Source: Dermanyssus gallinae
Taxonomy: Eukaryota > Arthropoda > Arachnida > Mesostigmata > Dermanyssidae
Direction of reading: 5' to 3'
NCBI GenBank assembly: GCA_003439945.1
Contig: QVRM01000940.1
Span: 275,501-339,500 of the forward strand
DNA: 64,000 bases
Shown here: positions 1 through 11,888 of the stretch, in pieces
Layout: each line of letters starts with the position of its first letter
How positions within the stretch are numbered: the stretch's first letter is position 1
Made by a program: the position numbers and the translations under genes
Notes under the pieces: generated by a model
What the model was told of the DNA's origin: nothing
Seen by the model: only the letters and a program-made list of their open reading frames with translations
The model's database searches: none

Positions 1-831
1 CTCGAGGATAACCGGGTGAGATCTGTAACCGAGAAAGACGGACGCGGGGGGCTGGCGAGAAAAGGTAAGGATTACCTTCGTCAGCGGCACCTTCACGCCT
101 GCGGACGAACGATATAGCCGACGCGCTTGGGTAACTCCGTGATCCGCCAGTTCGCCGGCAATTTTGCCTTCGGTGAAAACTGGGCTGACCCCCTCAATCC
201 TGGCGCTAAATGAGGTGACGGCCGGGCAAGTATCCGATACGGGGCACCTTCCTAGGCTTGTCACACGAAGTAGCGTATTAACGCTCTTTAAGTCTCTTAC
301 CCATACCGCAATTGACTGGGTATTACCAGAAATTTTACAGCCTGGTGACACGGCGTAGATCTCTATGAAGATTGTAAGCATTGAACCTTCAGAAAATGAC
401 ATAGCGTCCGACTCGACGGTTGGTTGTCTTCGAAAGGTTACCTTAAACAGGTTAATTGTCCCGGCTTCGATGTCACACCGAAGCTTAAGCTGTCGTTGCT
501 CGCGTAAAATAGTGGCCTTCTCCTTCCGCGAAACCACTTTTGTGAAACCTTCGGAGTCCACTAGCCCGTGTGGTCCGCTTATTGTCTCTTCGATACCAGA
601 TTGCCTGCGCCGCTTGCAGCCAACGCGATCATGTGGTAACACATTACTGCCGTCGTCGTTGCCGGTGGCAGTGTACTCCATCTCACCGTCGGGCATGGGC
701 GATGCAGGCGCCTCTGCTGGATTGCCAGCTGCCGTCGTATTATTCTCAACACACGCAGTAACCGCCCTCAGCCGTGATATATCCAGCAAATCAGGTGGCT
801 TATCCTGACCAGTAATCACCAATTTCGGCAT
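1..831 (-). CDS. LINE ORF1 (gag-like), partial, runs off the left edge
   Basis: An uninterrupted frame of 277 codons starts at an ATG (complement of 829-831) and is still open at base 1, so the C-terminus lies outside the window. The N-terminal third is polar and low in structure. The second half reads like the gag-type ORF1 of invertebrate LINEs: a block with 'SPGCKISGN' and 'IAVWV', then 'GELADHGVTQARRLYR', then 'KVILTF' and 'VFLGYRSHPV'. In related proteins this last block lies just before CCHC zinc knuckles, which here would fall outside the window. The expected role is RNA binding and RNP assembly for retrotransposition. No lesion is seen, unlike most elements here, so this may be a recent copy. 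The family identification is from memory of conserved blocks. Confidence 0.7.
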   Translation of the reverse strand, partial: MPKLVITGQDKPPDLLDISRLRAVTACVENNTTAAGNPAEAPASPMPDGEMEYTATGNDDGSNVLPHDRVGCKRRRQSGIEETISGPHGLVDSEGFTKVVSRKEKATILREQRQLKLRCDIEAGTINLFKVTFRRQPTVESDAMSFSEGSMLTIFIEIYAVSPGCKISGNTQSIAVWVRDLKSVNTLLRVTSLGRCPVSDTCPAVTSFSARIEGVSPVFTEGKIAGELADHGVTQARRLYRSSAGVKVPLTKVILTFSRQPPASVFLGYRSHPVILE

Positions 832-1319
832 GCCTATGCCGCGACAGGTATCAAAATACAAAACACACTACCGTACTAAAAAATAAAATAAAAAGCAAAA
901 ACAAAAATGTAAGCCACAGACCTGGGAATATAACCCAGTCCTGCTAAGTGGTAGTCCGTGACACTGCCACAAGGCTACGGCGACCTGCGGTATCGAGTCA
1001 GTCCGTGAGCTGCAACGTCTTGCGCCGCACGTAGATTCGCGATGACGCTAGCAAATCGAACACGGTCAGCTGCGTGATGAGAGTCAACACAGTCAGGAAG
1101 CCTGAAAGGAATCGGATCCCTCAGACACGCAACCCACCTCACTTCCAGTGTGCACTATTCACCAATAGAGTACTCGGCACACGCACATTCGTCGATACAA
1201 TTATCACTATCGAAGTCGAACCTCACAAAACGGTCAGTTTTATGGGAGCCGACGAAAACACGACTGCACTCTGTCGAATCGAACCGGCAAAAAATATAAT
1301 TAAATAAATAAAAAATGAA

Positions 1320-1359
<40 letters not shown>

Positions 1360-3358
1360 GCTTGCAATGGCAGCTCTAGCTTGCACATAGCAATCCTAGC
1401 CAATAACGTTAGCTGTTTGTTATGTGACAACTAAAGTGACCAGGACCTCAGTCCATTTAGTAATTTAGAAACAACTAAAGCCCCCCGTATGCATCAGAAT
1501 ACTTTTAAAGATTCACAGTGTGTATGCCCCTTGAGTGTAGCGGTTCGCGAGTATACTGTAAATTGAAGTACCGTCAACATATTGACGCTCTTTATTGCAG
1601 GCTTTACTATAATATATCTCGTTGTCAGCTTCTGTAGGAGGCAGGCATGCGTCAGTCTCTGACTAAACAGAAGAGCTGTAAATTATGCTTCTGGTGAAAC
1701 GAATGGGCTGCACGCCGTCTAGATAAACTGCACGTAGCGTAATGATTTAGGTTAATTAATGTTCTTGTTGTCACGTCCGATCAGCTCCATCGCAAAATGT
1801 ACAGAATGCGAAAAAGCGATAGAGATCCCAATCTAAAACCAATGAGGATTGGTTTAAACAACTGGAACACTACGTTTTTAGCCATCGGCCGGCAACACGG
1901 AACTTGACCTGATTCTCTACTTTTCACTCCACGCAGAAATTATATCTTGGTTCTGGCATATCTTTGTTATTTTTTTACCACCTTTATTGCTTTCTCCGCT
2001 AGTCATTAGGCGAAAGATAGTGTAACGTCATAGTTGCGTTAAAATTAATTAGTTAGATCATCTGTTGGTTGACGTCTCATTGACAAAAACGCTAATGTGG
2101 AGGTAATACGTAATATAGGACATAGTTTATGACCTATATATACATAAAAGCTTCCGGAAATATGCATCTAGAGTGCAGTGGTGTTAACAGTTAGGCCTGC
2201 ACATATACTCGTATATGCCTACATATCGATGTAATCGAGTTATGTATATTTTCTAAAAATAACAATAATTTTCATTCATTCTCAAAACGCACGTTTTAAA
2301 GAATCAAAGTATATTACAAGCGTTACATCCGGATGTTCACTTACCGGGAATTTAGAACTCGCTAACGTTGTAGTTTAATACCACAACGGTAACACAACCT
2401 ATAATTTTAAGCGCATCTCTTACTTCAGGTTACTAGTATGGTATGCCACGAGGCTAGTCTAACTAGCAGATTAAATAAAACCTCAGCAGTTCAAAGCTTA
2501 TGCAGGTTTGGAGCAAAATTTCTCCTGGCTTAGTTCACAACGAATAGCTGTACTTCAGGGCAGGTAGGATAATTGTCAAAGCACGGGGCCTGGCGGTTGA
2601 TAGTAGAAGCGATCTAACAGACGTCGTTGGTTATATTGGCGTCAATCAGTGTATTACGAACCCTTGACAGCTCTCAGAAATGATCTAAGCTTACTGAGTG
2701 CCTCGACAACAATTAGATAATGGACGACATTAAGTTCGTTTCTGATAAAACGTCCGTATCAACTTCTTGGATCTGCAAATAATGACTGGTCGTTCATGTA
2801 ATAGACTTTACTGGCAGCTCTATTTTGATCAACCCAAAATTTTGCTAGATTCGTGGCCATCGTAAAATTACATTTTGATGCTCAGTGGGGTGGACGCCGA
2901 ATCAGAAGAACGTTTATACACACCCAATATAAAACAAATATATGTGCACAAACTTACATACAATATGCATATGCATAAAAGATACGTAACTGTCCAGTCG
3001 ACAGGCTTGCAGTGCGAAACGCGCCGTTTCAAGGGATACAAAAATAAGAGTCAGTCGGTTCAAACCAAAGCCTAACGTCGTCATTGTTAGGTAAAGTGGG
3101 GTTGTGGTCTGATAGAGGGGATAGGGGGCTAGGCATGCGCTGGGCCACGGCCGCAGACTAGGGCGCGTCACGTTGGAGTACGTAGCTTGAACTATTGTGT
3201 TACAGTGTTGGTCGGCAGACGACGGCACGCATTGGGTCTTTGACGTGTTCACCACAGGCATTCCCTTTTTTTTAAACATAAAGAAGAGCACAAACGTCAC
3301 AGGGGGATTTTCTTCTACTGCCCCGTCCCTCGACCGACCCCTCGTTTGAAAGAAGAAG
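832..3358. other. intergenic, no gene seen
   Basis: About 2.5 kb without a convincing reading frame on either strand. It is AT-rich and holds one (TA)n tract at 1321-1355. The short frames around 1074-1430 and 2875-3300 show no domain and partly read through the simple repeat. I see no RNA gene. Confidence 0.5.
1321..1355. repeat. (TA)n microsatellite
   Basis: About 35 bases of nearly perfect alternating TA. It is one of many such tracts in the window. Confidence 0.9.
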
Positions 3359-3360
3359 AT

Positions 3361-3474
3361 GGCTCAGAGCGGCGAAGGCATCTTCGACGGTCGTCGCTAC
3401 AGACGAAATTCCAGTAGCAGCAGCAACAGCAGTCGCGCCGAAACAACGCTACACTCACCAGCTTTCGGTTGAGT
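3361..3474 (+). other. speculative short first exon or uORF
   Basis: An ATG in a good eukaryotic context (A at -3, G at +4) opens a 37-codon frame beginning MAQSGEGIFDGRRYRR, followed by a Ser/Asn stretch and a TGA. The surrounding 3300-4080 is more GC- and CpG-rich than its flanks, as at promoters. No domain is recognisable. The frame could continue through splicing (for example a GTTGAG just before the stop) or be chance. Longer overlapping frames at 3614-4077 on both strands look like chance products of the higher GC content. Confidence 0.15.
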
Positions 3475-4833
3475 CCTACACTCGGTCGCGGTTGGCTTTA
3501 AATTTCAAATCGCCTTATGGTCGGCGGCACAAGTACGACCGGAAGGAAAGCGATGTGCCTATGAGATTCAATGTCGAGAGCCGGCGTGTGTTCAAGGTAG
3601 TCGTGGGGCCGATATGCGTCGATGTGGGGGGCGGTCTGTAAAAACAGGCAAACTTCTCCTTCTTCAACTTCGCATGCCCGTTAAGGTCTCCGTTCGAACA
3701 GCTAGATCCCGGCGATTTATGCATCTATATGGATTTTCCCGAGTACGTTGTAGCCACGCCAGCCGAAAAGGCAAGATTACGCTGCTACACAATGCTGCTA
3801 CTGTAACCGGAGCAAAGCCGAAAAAAAAACACAGGGAAAAAAGGCGCTTCTTTAACGGGCCCGCATGCCATCGTCTACGAGGCTCATCGTCATGCGATGA
3901 AAGAGTAGCAGAGAATGCGGGGTATTCGTTCACGCAGATGGGGTGGGCCCACACCACTCGAGCTTCGCGCAACGTCACCCTGTCACTGGAGCAATGTATT
4001 TTGTACGCTGAGGTAACACTCACATTGGGGTAATGTTGTCGCGTTTTTCTTCTAACTTGCAGGGACGCTTTGGTCACTTACCAGCTAAAGCAAACTTATG
4101 CATCGTCCCGAGAGATCTGACGGACCAAATGCATGACGAGCAAGGCTAAGTGACCTGGACTTACTTATGCTTTTACTATACTACAAATCCTGATTCATAA
4201 AGGACATACTCAATACTTTGCCCACATTTGTATATATATATATATACACACCATGTTTCCCGTGGTGAGTGAGCCCGTGCTCTGTGTGCAGTGGGTTTTG
4301 CTCTGTGATTGTGAAACCCAGCGTTTCCAGCTTTTGGAAAATTAACCATTTTTTGACCAACGGCTCGCCATTTTTTCTCTGAATTTGGCGTGACCCATCC
4401 CACGCACAGTTGACACTTTGTACACTTGTCTGCATTCCCTATTAGACGCCTGTTTTTAGCCGCCTCGCTCGTGCCGGCTGTCAACTCACCTCCTCGTCCC
4501 CACGTCGTCTTCGCAACACATGCACTGCTCTAACTTTGTTCGCCATACGGAGTGCGGTCGCCAAAAACAAGTGTATCTATATATACGAGTATATATATAT
4601 ATATATATATACAGAAGGGGTTCGTGCTGGTAGCCTAGATTTAGGGAAGATGCCGAGTCGAGTTGTTGTAGCACATTTGTCCGTAGCTCCAGTAAGCTAG
4701 TGTGCCGACCTCTGCATTTCGGAGGGCATGTGGTGCATTAGGAGTTTTTTTCTGTTACTGTATTTGTGTATGGGGTAAAACATCTAAAAGCAAGCAGTTT
4801 AGCAGCAAGAAGCTTAGTAGGCGAACTCACGGT
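3475..4833. other. no gene supported; (TA)n tracts
   Basis: GC-rich up to about 4080, then AT-rich, with (TA)n at 4231-4245 and 4589-4612. Open frames here either encode Ile-Tyr runs from the TA repeats or show no recognisable motif. Confidence 0.45.
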
Positions 4834-5110
4834 ATGCCGGCGTGGTCTAAGGGGTTAGTGCGCCAGCCATGATTATAATATATCGGGGTGTTGCCGGTTT
4901 GATCGCTGTTTGTAACCGAATTTTCGTTGAGCAACTCTCATTGAGAATCGATGCTAAATCATACCTCTAAGTCAGCGACCATACTGCTACTACGACTGCT
5001 AAGGAAACCCTAGATGCCTCAATATGTCCGGCCTTTAGTGCAATGAATATATGCCGCATATCGATTCCAAACGTATAGGAGACGGACAACGCAGGACAGT
5101 GGACAACAGG
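4834..5110 (+). mobile_element. SINE-2, copy A (tRNA-derived)
   Basis: The 5' part carries a tRNA-like internal promoter: a box A region 'GGCGTGGTCTAAGGGG' near 4839 and a box B-like 'GGTTTGATCGC' near 4899. The body contains 'CATTGAGAATCGATG', 'GTCAGCGACCATACTG' and 'CCCTAGATG', then 'TGTCCGGC'. The same order of blocks recurs at 10228-10520 and partly at 12305-12470, which defines it as a dispersed family rather than a tRNA gene. Copies are diverged, so the family looks old. Boundaries are approximate. Confidence 0.55.
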
Positions 5111-5344
5111 TATAAGACCAAGAGCCGAGCGGGAATATCGGTTTTTAAACCAACCCTGTAAAACACTACGTACGACAAATTGCTATACATGATATACGTA
5201 ACTATTACGCCTTCCCCTGGTTGAATCCTTGAGTTCCTTACGTACGTGAACCATCGCGACACAGTAATTGCAGCTTGGTGTGCAGCCGAGCTAGAGTCGG
5301 TGGCCAATAAAGCGCTACCGACACTCAGTCTGGGCTTGGCCTGA

Positions 5345-5690
<346 letters not shown>

Positions 5691-5757
5691 TAACTTTTTT
5701 GTGCTAGCACTTTAGAGCGAACAATTATCTCCGCGTGAACGTGTAGTCACGGGATTG

Positions 5758-7943
5758 TCACGGGTCCTCTAACCCAGGATTAGTCCAGTTCGACAATGTG
5801 CCCCGAACAGATGCTGCGTTTCCTCGTTGAATGTCGAGAGACAGTCTCTGACGCAAAAACTCCGATGCTCTCGAGTCTCCCGTGGAAAGGTTAAGACTTC
5901 TGCCCACGCGCTGAATCAACTTCAGTGTAAGCGGTCCTGGGCCTCCTATTGTTTCAAAAGCCAACGGACAAAATTGGTGCGGATAACCACAACGACATCG
6001 GTGAGGAACGACCAGGTCAACACCAAGCCGCAGTCCTGTGCTAATGCGTGTCGTCTCGTCATCCAAAAGAGTCCCTATTCGTGGACAGGGTAGGGCATGC
6101 AACTAAGCTCCAGCCCCTTGACTACTTAGGCTCGAAGCTTGGCTTTACCAGCCAAGCTGGGGGCTCTATCGATCAGGCTTGCTAATCGCTTTTCTTGCAA
6201 GGGGGCTGTCCAACTGCTCTGCTTAATCCTTTCAACGGGAGGGGAGTCGAATAAAGACGACAATTTGTCGGTCAACTTTTGTAGTTCTACGCTGTAAGCT
6301 TCCCACCCATCGTTATCCAATAATGCCCTAACCCTCTCCGCAGCCTGAGTCAATGATGACACGATCGCGGGTCCTGCCATCATGACCGCGTCCGGCATAC
6401 CTAAGCCGCCTAGAGAAACCGGAAGCATTACCTGATCCCTTGCCACAGCGGTAAGCTGATTATTTAGTATCTCTTCTAAAGTGTCTAAGCTAAGATTATT
6501 AAAAGGCTGTAAAAGTTCAGGCGATGAGGATAAATTGCAACCTCTAACTAGGTGTGTTAACCTCGTGGCTGAAAAGCAAGATCTAAGGAGAAACAGGCTA
6601 CAATCGGCCCCCAATTGGGGTCTGCCTGTGGCAAAGTCCAGTTTGTCTTTCCGTGCAACTAGTGCTTTTGCAGTCCCATCCGGCAACAAGGGCACACCTA
6701 GCAGCTCCAGGTCAGCTTTGTCAACAATGCGGCAGCCAGGGAGTAGGCTAATGAGGCCCATTAAATCTTATGATTCAGTTCCGTTATGGGCTGTAACATA
6801 TACTTCACATTTGCCCGGGTTCGGAGTCAGGCCACTAATGACACCAAAGTCAATGACCTTTCGAATATCGTCCAGCACTGTCACGAGGTCTCCGCCCAGA
6901 ACGCCATCATCCAGGTACCAGGCGTTGAGAGGCGATCGCAGTGCATCTACCATCTCCTTGATACATAGACAGAACTATGGAAGACCCAAGGGATCGCCCT
7001 GCTGAAGACCTATTTGCGATAACATAGTGTTATGGGGCATAACTAGATGTGATGACTGACCGTACGCCAGATTTGTCTAGTCAAACATTAAGGGTACCCA
7101 CGACTTGACGGATCGGAGTAGATGGTCTTTTCGAACGCTATTAAAAGCGTTTCGGAAATCAAGTTTGACCATCACCGTCGGCACTTTGCGCGATTGCAGG
7201 AATGCCCGGGCACTGTGTACTGCTACCTCTGTGCCGCCAAGGGTAGCGAATCCAAGCTGGTGTTCGCCAAGAGCTGCTAAAACAGTGTCCTTATTATCTT
7301 GACAGCCGACTTTAGCCGCCAATCGGCGAACGACTGAGGAACAGGCGATCGGGCGTAATGATCCATATTTCTTCTTTAGTGCAAACATCCTTGCTCCGAA
7401 GATAAGTGGCATAAAACAGGAGGGAGGCGAGCCCCATCTTAGCACATTAACTACTTTGGCAATGGCGTCAGCTAGTCGCTCAGCCGTACTGCCCAGTGCA
7501 CCAGACAACAGGTCTTGTAGTAGGCGGGGTCTCATAAAATCCAAACCGGCAGCTGAACTCCGACTGAAGGTTTTCATAGCGTTCAGTATCTCGTCGCGCG
7601 AGGTTAAAGATGGCAGTGTGACCGCCGGGGGCGTGGGCATAGTTAGATTCCGAGGAGCATGTAGGTGTTTGGAGCGGAGTGCTTCCGTATTTTCGTTGAT
7701 TGACGCTAGAGTATCTTCGGAGCTCACTAATCTAGCTGCACCGGAGATATCGCCTTCCGACAGCTTGACCTTCACCCGTCTGGAGAGGAGATAGGCCTTA
7801 GATGCTGATTCCTCGTGCGCTATGTCCTTGAGCCTTTTACCCGCTAAAAATTCGCGTAGGTTCCTCCTGATTAAAACAGACAGGGACCGAGCGTCCTTGT
7901 CAAATCGAGGTAGCCGCAGCACGACCGGAGCGGAGGAGAACAA
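5758..7943 (-). pseudogene. RT element with C-terminal nuclease family, broken
   Basis: Three successive minus-strand segments form one decayed protein. Segment 1 (7943-7077) has 'RPIACSSVVRRLAAK', 'HQLGFATLGG' and RT motif A 'DFRNAFNSV'. Next come 'LQQGDPLG' and the catalytic 'YLDD' (about 6900), interrupted by stops. Segment 2 (6761-6126) is the thumb/connection region with 'SLFLLRSCFSA' and 'LPVSLGGLGMPDA'. Segment 3 (6102-5758) has 'HALPCPRIGTLL', 'PHRCRCG', then 'ETIGGPGPLTLKL' and the conserved tail 'FLRQRLSLDIQRGNAASV'. I recall this arrangement from many 'uncharacterised' invertebrate proteins. There, a PD-(D/E)XK-like nuclease region lies between the CRCG and GGPGP blocks. Here those blocks are only about 10 residues apart, so the nuclease core seems deleted. 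The (TA)n tract 7947-7969 abuts the 5' end. Clade unassigned. Confidence 0.75.
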
Positions 7944-7946
7944 AGA

Positions 7947-7969
7947 ATATATATATATATATATATATA
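7947..7969. repeat. (TA)n microsatellite at RT element 5' end
   Basis: About 23 bases of alternating AT immediately upstream (in element sense) of the first RT segment. Confidence 0.85.
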
Positions 7970-9500
7970 GAAAACAGTGTCTTCTTTAATTGCAAACATC
8001 TAATTTGCACTTAGTGTGTACCATATACACATATCGTCTGATATGCATCTACTGCCCGCAAATAAGCCAATAAGTAATACCATTGATGATATTAGCACCG
8101 ATGATATTCACGCTTAACAGCTTTGGGCACTAGTCCAATCCAGAGAAAATAAACCTCTGCGTAGGCGTCTTAACGGACACATTCTAAAAGATGCGCTGAA
8201 GCTGTTAGGAGGCAATTGATATTTTCTAAAAGAGTATTGTAAATATTATAATGTCACATCTCACGCGTCTGTTTAACGCATGTCTTAAAAAAACATTAAT
8301 TTGAACACAAAGCGATCAAGTCCCAATATATAAGGGCAGGTGCAGCCCTGGCGATTCCACAAACTATGGAGATCTTGCTTAGCAACATTGTGCTCAAGCT
8401 CCTTACTTCAATATTAATGACCAGACTGTATCAGCTGTATTGTTAGGATAGAACAACAAAAGGTTTACAGAACTTGTATTAAATGATGAATCACTTCTGA
8501 TGAGTGTTGCTGCAAATTTTGCGGCCTTGTATGCACCAAATATCATCATGAAACATGTCGGTCTGCGCCAGCTATCTGGGCGTTAGGTCGCTGACATCTT
8601 CTTGAGATGCTTGATTAATGAATACGTGTAATGTAATATAATCAACAATACCGAAAGGTAATGTAATAATAAATAATAGAACCTGTATTAAAACATGATA
8701 ATAACCAAATGACGTACGCCTTATTATTTATTTATGTATTTATTTTTAAACCCCATATGACACCGTTCCTACTCCTCCGTTTCCACCGTTCTAAATGTGC
8801 TTCTAAACGACTTCAATATGCGATGGTCTATCTGTTAACAATGATTATAATGCATTAATATTAATATAAACATTTAAAACCTCTGCCTTGGTTAAACTAT
8901 ACGGCAAGCAATTCGAGTTGCCCAGGATGGCGCTGCAAGATCATTTTTATTCACACTCTACCTGACGAGTTTGACAAGACCTCTACGCAGCGTAAGAGCA
9001 TAGCATGCGCCCTACGCAAATCACCCCTTGTTGTTCTAGGAGCGATAAGAGGACACCTACGATTTTGCTTAAATTAAATCTCAACATGGTGCATAGAACA
9101 TAATTTGATCATTAACATTAACAAGACATGTCGTACACGGGCTAGCAGCTTTACGAACCATACCGTTTTTGTTTGTTTTCTAAATGTTTATCTATTTATC
9201 TTTAACTTTCAATTACACTCGAATGTCTAACCCCGATTCGACTAGGCTGCGGCAGAAAGCAAGTTATTTGCCCGTGGGCAATGAACCAATGATCGTCGCA
9301 GCGTTTCTGCGTTGAATTTAAACCACTTCAACAATTTCAATATCCTCTGCTGTAGACACAGCCATGCCTTCGTATCGCCGGTTGCCACAGAGAACATTAT
9401 ATGCTTGTCGTCGTTTAAGAAGAGAGCTGCTTCGTCCTTAGTTAACGGCTTTAGGTCCAGTCACCTTTGGCGCCGGTTAAACACCCGTAGCGACCTCAAT
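7970..9500. other. intergenic, nothing recognised
   Basis: AT-rich, with no open frame carrying a motif on either strand and no RNA gene or clear repeat seen. Confidence 0.5.
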
Positions 9501-9839
9501 CTAGTCGTATTCATCTCCATCGTCTTCAGTATCACCATAACCTGCCCCCCTTCGATTAGCCTCTAATAATGCAGATCTTCTTGCGCTACCAGACGTCAAT
9601 GTTTGTCCCATCAAATCTGTGCCTTCCTCATCACTAGTTTCCGACCATAATATTGTAAAGAGAAACACTAAGAAAAGGGCATTAAGAAAAACTAAAAGTT
9701 TGAGGTGTAGCCATGGGGCACGCATACAAACCTTGACTGCAAGGTTAAAATAGGCGGGACAATTTTGTAACTTGTAAGTCGTTATAAATGTATTTTGTAT
9801 ATGTAATGGCAACCTCACACACCAATCTTCAGATAGCAC
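9501..9839 (-). CDS. putative exon with signal-anchor segment
   Basis: A 112-codon minus-strand frame. From an internal Met (about 9722) it reads MRAPWLHLKLL, a strongly hydrophobic stretch of about 18 residues (LLVFLNALFLVFLFTILW), then an acidic, soluble tail containing SETSDEEGTD and ending GDTEDDGDEYD and a stop. A short basic N-terminus, one hydrophobic helix and a soluble tail look like a type II signal anchor, as in Golgi glycosyltransferases, but no enzyme domain is visible. Just upstream of the Met is a good splice acceptor (TTTTAACCTTGCAG). A donor-like GCAG|GTTATG lies inside the tail, so the real exon may end before the stop. This is the best candidate for host coding DNA in the window. 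Function unknown. Confidence 0.35.
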   Translation of the reverse strand: MLSEDWCVRLPLHIQNTFITTYKLQNCPAYFNLAVKVCMRAPWLHLKLLVFLNALFLVFLFTILWSETSDEEGTDLMGQTLTSGSARRSALLEANRRGAGYGDTEDDGDEYD

Positions 9840-10227
9840 TAAACATATACAAATTAGAGGTAGAACCTACTGTCACATGTTGTTTACGGGAACTTATATT
9901 AGAAAGCCAAAATGTTTAGACAGAACACAAACAACTTATCCAAACTACCGAACCGAACAAAATGGCTCAGTGGCAAGGCCACTGCTTTGTATTGATTGTG
10001 GATTAAAAGACGGGCCAATTTGAGACTCGTTTTCACGGTTTCTAATTTGGACAAGCCGAAAAAGGTGTTTTAATGTTGATGCCTTAATAGAATGAGATGG
10101 TAGACAGCCATCCCCCCCATAAAAAGCAACATGTGTGCCTAAAAGGTGAGAGTCATAATATTGAAAATTGTATATGCAAACCTTGCAGCATGAATGACAT
10201 CGTCCGATACCACATTCTCAGCTGCAT
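9840..10227. other. intergenic, nothing recognised
   Basis: AT-rich sequence between the putative exon and SINE-2 copy B. No frame or repeat is identified. Confidence 0.5.
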
Positions 10228-10520
10228 ATACAATGTGGCGGCGTGGTCTAGGGGAGTACTGACCTAGTCACGAGTGTCATCTACTTAAATAATAAAGATA
10301 AGCATTTAATGATAATGTGTAATTTTCTTTAAGCGAGGCTCATTGAGAATCGATGATAAACCATATCGTTGAGAGTCAGCGGCCATACTGAAAACAAAAT
10401 CGTGGGCAAAATCCTAGATATATCAACGTGTCCGGCTCTCGGTGCATTGAAAGCATGACTAACGGTGAGTTCCAAGCCAGTAGGGAACGGAGGATTGTCA
10501 GGAATTATTAACAACCTCCT
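10228..10520 (+). mobile_element. SINE-2, copy B
   Basis: Starts with 'GGCGGCGTGGTCTAGGGG', matching the box A head of copy A. It continues with 'CTCATTGAGAATCGATGAT', 'GAGAGTCAGCGGCCATACTG', 'ATCCTAGAT' and 'GTGTCCGGCTC' in the same order as copy A. The box B region is not recognisable in this copy. Confidence 0.5.
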
Positions 10521-10679
10521 CAGTAGTTTACTTAACTCTAGCTTCACGGAACTAACTATAATAACCGTCAAACGTAATAAGCGAATGTAAAATACATATC
10601 GCGGTTAAGTGCGTCAAACATTTTGAAAACAAGATTAGACGTATTCTCATATAGTGCTACCTCCTTTCTCCATTTCTCT

Positions 10680-10736
10680 TTCTGTATCTCTCCCTCCCTC
10701 TCTCTCTCTGTATATATATATTTATATATGTACATA
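10680..10736. repeat. CT-rich and (TA)n low-complexity tract
   Basis: Pyrimidine-rich CTCTCT runs followed by TATATATATTTATATATG. Confidence 0.8.
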
Positions 10737-11127
10737 GTGGGTTCCATCCATCTAGGACATACAAATCTCCTGCCGCAATAAGCGCTGGCCTAGTGTGGTT
10801 GAAGCCCAAGTGTGGCATGTGAATTCATTTTTGCCGTTATCTTTTGCCGATAGCCAATTTTCTTCCCGGCACAGAGTAAATACAACATATTTGCATAACA
10901 ATTGCGTTGATCCTCTATTTGTTTTACAAATATTCTGCAGAACGCCCCCTTGGCTGCACCTTTTCTTTCCTTCGTTGCAGTACCTTCGAACTCTGCTGAT
11001 CTAAGGCGCACATTGCATGCCTTACAGCAATTGTTACCAATAATACTAGAGAAGTATGTGTATTGAAGAAATCACTGCAAGTCAAACACGCTTCTCCAGT
11101 GTATATAGATCTTCAACGTTAAGTGGA

Positions 11128-11129
11128 TG

Positions 11130-11160
<31 letters not shown>

Positions 11161-11161
11161 G
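11128..11161. repeat. (CA)n(TA)n microsatellite
   Basis: ACACAC repeats run directly into alternating TA. Confidence 0.85.
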
Positions 11162-11505
11162 CGTATTGCTTACAGAAATACGCAAACCTAAGAGATTCGT
11201 CTCAAATGAAGGGACACCGTATTGTGGTAACGCAAATATAAATTAAATTACGGCGTGGTTGTGAAGAGTTAACCCTAGAACACTATAAGTGGACTTTTTC
11301 TAAGTGCTATAAGGAGCTCGGTAAAAATCTTAGGAAAAGTGTGATAGCACCTCGCTACTCTGCGATCGTAGAACTTTGCAGTTGTAATGCCATGATGCCC
11401 TCACTGGCGCGTCAATTGGACGGGATACACGGCTGCCAGCTTCTCTCTTCCGACACAACAAATTTGTGCTTTTGCTTGTCCTAATATTCTTACATGATGA
11501 GCTTG

Positions 11506-11604
11506 GTTCCGACATTACATACAGATATGTTTCCGACATTATTACATGATATAATTCCGACATTATTACGGACATATTTCCGACATTATTACATGATAAG
11601 CTTA
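11506..11604. repeat. 23-24-bp minisatellite, about 4 units
   Basis: Four imperfect tandem units start with TTCCGACATTA or TTCCGACATTATTACATGAT. Units begin near 11507, 11531, 11555 and 11578. The last unit runs into the mariner relic on the minus strand, so the array may have grown from its 3' flank. Confidence 0.75.
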
Positions 11605-11888
11605 GTCCAAATACATAGGAAATTCAACATTTTTGGAACGCTGCTGACGCATAAAATATTGGCCAAGACTGTTCCATAAGATATCTTCAATTTCTCAGCC
11701 ATCTCTCTGATGATAATTCGGCAATTGTTGAGGGCGATAGCACAAACGTTCTCAATGTTTTCATCTGTTATCGAGGGTGAAGGCCTTTCCGGGCAGAAGT
11801 CATCTCCGGTCTGCTCACGTCCGCCGCGAAATCGACAGTACCACGTGTAGACGGCATTTCGTGACAGTGTAAGCAGTTCATAAAAGTT
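11589..11888 (-). pseudogene. mariner transposase fragment
   Basis: A 300-bp open minus-strand stretch without an initiating Met covers the N-terminal DNA-binding half of a mariner transposase. It includes 'LSRNAVYTWYCRFRGGRE' (first HTH end and linker), 'PERPSPSITDENIE' (cf. the GRPST linker), then 'IIIREMAEKLKISYGTV' (second HTH) and 'VPKML'. The catalytic DD34D domain is absent; the frame ends at a stop beside the 23-bp minisatellite. It would have acted as a DNA transposase, and this copy is a truncated remnant. Confidence 0.75.

Noticed and set aside
1155..1430. Open frames with Ile-Tyr runs (also near 4176-4674, 11056, 12172, 25543, 29898)
   Set aside because: They read through (TA)n microsatellites and have no other protein feature.
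3614..4077. Overlapping frames on both strands as genes
   Set aside because: No domain on either strand; the GC-rich stretch gives few stops by chance.
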